Assembly: GCA_003427395.1 (NCBI GenBank)
Contig: BFEA01000383.1
Span: 646,746-701,913 of the forward strand
DNA from: Chara braunii
Lineage: Eukaryota > Streptophyta > Charophyceae > Charales > Characeae
Direction: 5' to 3'
Length of the DNA: 55,168 nt
A program made the position numbers and the translations under genes. Positions within the stretch are counted from its first letter, which is position 1. Every line of letters starts with the position of its first letter. This document shows positions 53,426 to 55,168 of this stretch, piece by piece. The notes beneath the pieces were generated by a model that saw nothing but the letters and a program-made list of their open reading frames with translations, ran no database searches and was not told where the DNA came from.

Positions 53426-53625
53426 ATCGGCCTACCAGAACTCTACCGGCACGGCATGGTCAGTACTAGNATTGAGGCTGAACCGTCCATCTGGACGGTC
53501 CAGGGTCTGGCCTGGCCTCGCAGCATTGAGGCCAGACCATTGCCTACCGGTATAAGTACCGGTATCCGCCTCAGTTGAGGGATCGGCCTACCAGAACTCT
53601 ACCGGCACGGCATGGTCAGTACTAG
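53315..53625. repeat. 155-bp identical duplication around a single N (probable artefact)
   Basis: 53315-53469 and 53471-53625 are identical, separated by one N (53470). This is what an assembler leaves when it joins two overlapping contig ends without merging them. The second copy runs directly into the LTR. Confidence 0.9.
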
Positions 53626-54356
53626 TGTACTGTTTGGATGTGCTAAGCTTAGCGCAGGGGCTGAAGCAGGAGCGCAGCAGTGAGCGGAGCAGCAGCAGGG
53701 CGACTGAGCCAGCATGGCGGCCATTGCCGCCTGAGGTACCGGGAGCTTGGAGGGTCTCTCCTCCTCTCCCTCGCCAGTCCCCTCTCTCTCTCTCTCTCTC
53801 CTCTTCCTCCTCCTCCTTCTTCTTCTTCTTCTTCTTCTTCTTCTTCAGATTGGAGACTATCCAATTGGACAGAGATCAGAGTTGGATTTCGGTGATACGA
53901 GACTGTGGTACTTACCTGATTGGAGACTTGGAGATTGTTGAGGTTGACACTCGGCTGCATCATAGTTGGACACCGGTTACATCTGGACTCGGTTATCTCC
54001 GACATTGGTGACCTTTGGTCCTCGACATTTTGATCTTGTTATATGACATTTTGGACTACCATTTCGGAGACCTACCAGACTCTATCTTGTGACATATCGG
54101 TGTGATCTACCTCCTACCTCCTTCGTCACTCCTCCCACCTTTCATCTGTGTATGTGTGTACGGGATCTGGGTATCGTCTATGAATGACCCAGACCCCACC
54201 ATCTCATGATTGTATGTGTGTGGAGTGATGCCATGTAGGTCAGTCTATGTGAGTCAGTCTATGTGAGTCAGTTCGTTATCAGACTTCCGCTGCATAAATG
54301 CTCATCCTATATGGGTTGATCTTTGGTTCTGCCCATACTCATTGAAGTATGTAACA
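53626..54356 (+). repeat. Probable 5' LTR of a further LTR retrotransposon
   Basis: 731 bp beginning TGTACTG and ending TGTAACA (TG..CA), directly followed by GATT and a tRNA-Met-type primer site. It contains (TC)n at about 53784-53810 and (CTT)n at 53813-53846. The assembly break at 53470-53625 lies just before its start, as expected where a dispersed repeat begins. The partner LTR is outside the window. Confidence 0.6.
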
Positions 54357-54360
54357 GATT

Positions 54361-54373
54361 TGGTATCGGAGCA
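54361..54373 (+). other. Primer-binding site, initiator tRNA-Met type
   Basis: TGGTATCGGAGCA against the usual plant TGGTATCAGAGC (complement of the initiator tRNA-Met 3' end), one mismatch. It sets the 3' limit of the LTR and the plus orientation of the element. Confidence 0.75.
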
Positions 54374-55168
54374 GACCAAAACGGATCTGCTCACCAGGTA
54401 AGACCATTTAGAATTAGGTTATCACGTTTGATCTTCTAAATCGGCGCTGAAGTATTATCAAGTTCAAAGTTGCAAATTTTCTTTTTTCGGTATTCTCGCT
54501 ATTTCGGCATTTCCGTTTCGATTCAGTATTCGGACTTTTATTCGGATTTCTGTTGTACACGGTATGCTGTTTAATGAGATCCGAGAGATTGATACTAATC
54601 CAACATTCTGGTTGATTCGGATTTCTGGTTAAATATTCGTAATTAGGGTTGAATCAGTATCATGTTTGAAATTCGGGTTTTCTGATGTTCATTCAGCATT
54701 CCGTTTTCGGCATTCTGTTGTAAATCCTATATTTCGTTTTCTNTTGAGATTTCCGTTGTCTTTCAGTATGGGAATTAGGGTTATGAAAATCTTTTGGTTT
54801 TAGATCAACTTGGGGAAACCCGAACGTTTTGGGACCGTAAATCCGAAAATTTCGCCGAAACGCGGAAATTAGGGTTGGGACCGAAATTTTCGCGAAATTT
54901 TTCCGTTCTCCTTGTTTGAGAAATTCCGAAAATAGGTTTAGGCTTTTAAAAATTGGATTTTGACGGTGGGAATTCCCAAAAATTCGCATTTTTGAAAATT
55001 TGAGCGTTTTTCTTCTGAAATTTTTCGAATTTTTTTTAGCACACTAAGCCGTATCGGACCTTAAATGGCAACTACCGGGCAGTTCACTTATTAAACGGAG
55101 AACTCCCGGTCTCATATTGATCTCAAAGAGACCTAATCATAATACCTTTCAAATTCGTATTATTAATT
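54374..55168 (+). other. Leader of the LTR element, cut by the window end
   Basis: T-rich sequence filled with ATTCGG / TTCGGNATT / GATTTCTG words (54480-54760), then A/T-rich sequence. N at 54743. No gag start is recognised before the window ends. Confidence 0.45.

Overview
The window is eukaryotic, repeat-dominated DNA from a draft assembly, with no convincing intact host gene. The best guess is a green-lineage genome, probably a streptophyte alga of the Chara type. The reasons are plant-style primer-binding sites for tRNA-Asp and initiator tRNA-Met, a U6 snRNA-derived sequence, a chromodomain-type Ty3/gypsy element, and a gag-like protein rich in Arg-Asp repeats that I associate from memory with charophyte elements. 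The taxon is an inference. Nearly everything recognisable is a mobile element, a satellite or an assembly artefact.

Layout. 1-1602 is an unclassified pyrimidine-rich block. About 1603-5180, 10621-14192 and 19334-20474 are three blocks of one satellite with a monomer of about 303 bp. Monomer variants recur every nine units (about 2.73 kb), so the satellite has a higher-order structure, and the first two blocks run in the same register. They are split by a minus-strand retroelement (5181-10620) with about 570-620 bp direct terminal repeats. It carries a gag-like CCHC/coiled-coil ORF, a SAP-like motif, a remnant that may be a GIY-YIG nuclease, and a Penelope-like reverse transcriptase. Its right terminal repeat contains a Tn5/Nextera mate-pair junction adapter (10044-10080), which is a laboratory sequence. 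Smaller non-autonomous insertions lie at 11267-11467 and 12925-13269. A 5.1-kb composite block (14193-19333) holds a covarying hairpin repeat, runs of back-to-back palindromes, and a tRNA-headed SINE whose 3' end derives from U6 snRNA.

20475-25200 carries a minus-strand Ty3/gypsy gag with a tRNA-Asp primer-binding site, next to a decayed group II intron reverse transcriptase. 25200-40800 is mostly unclassified, with degraded minus-strand coding fragments (a zinc-knuckle/coiled-coil gag-like gene, a possible protease, and one coding-like segment of unknown family), tandem duplications and a very degenerate dyad repeat. 40816-47090 is a plus-strand chromovirus-like Ty3/gypsy element broken by frameshifts, stops, a 61-bp duplication and a GC-rich insertion containing a gap. 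48222-48334 is a retroposed, A-tailed U6. 49157-51000 is a 5'-truncated LINE. 53147-53425 is another palindrome cluster, and 53626-55168 is an LTR, a tRNA-Met-type primer-binding site and the leader of a further LTR element that leaves the window.

How the parts relate. LINE-type machinery of the kind seen at 49-51 kb would explain the two A-tailed U6-derived retroposons. The satellite acts as the landing pad for several unrelated elements, several of which end at the same palindromic spot of the monomer.
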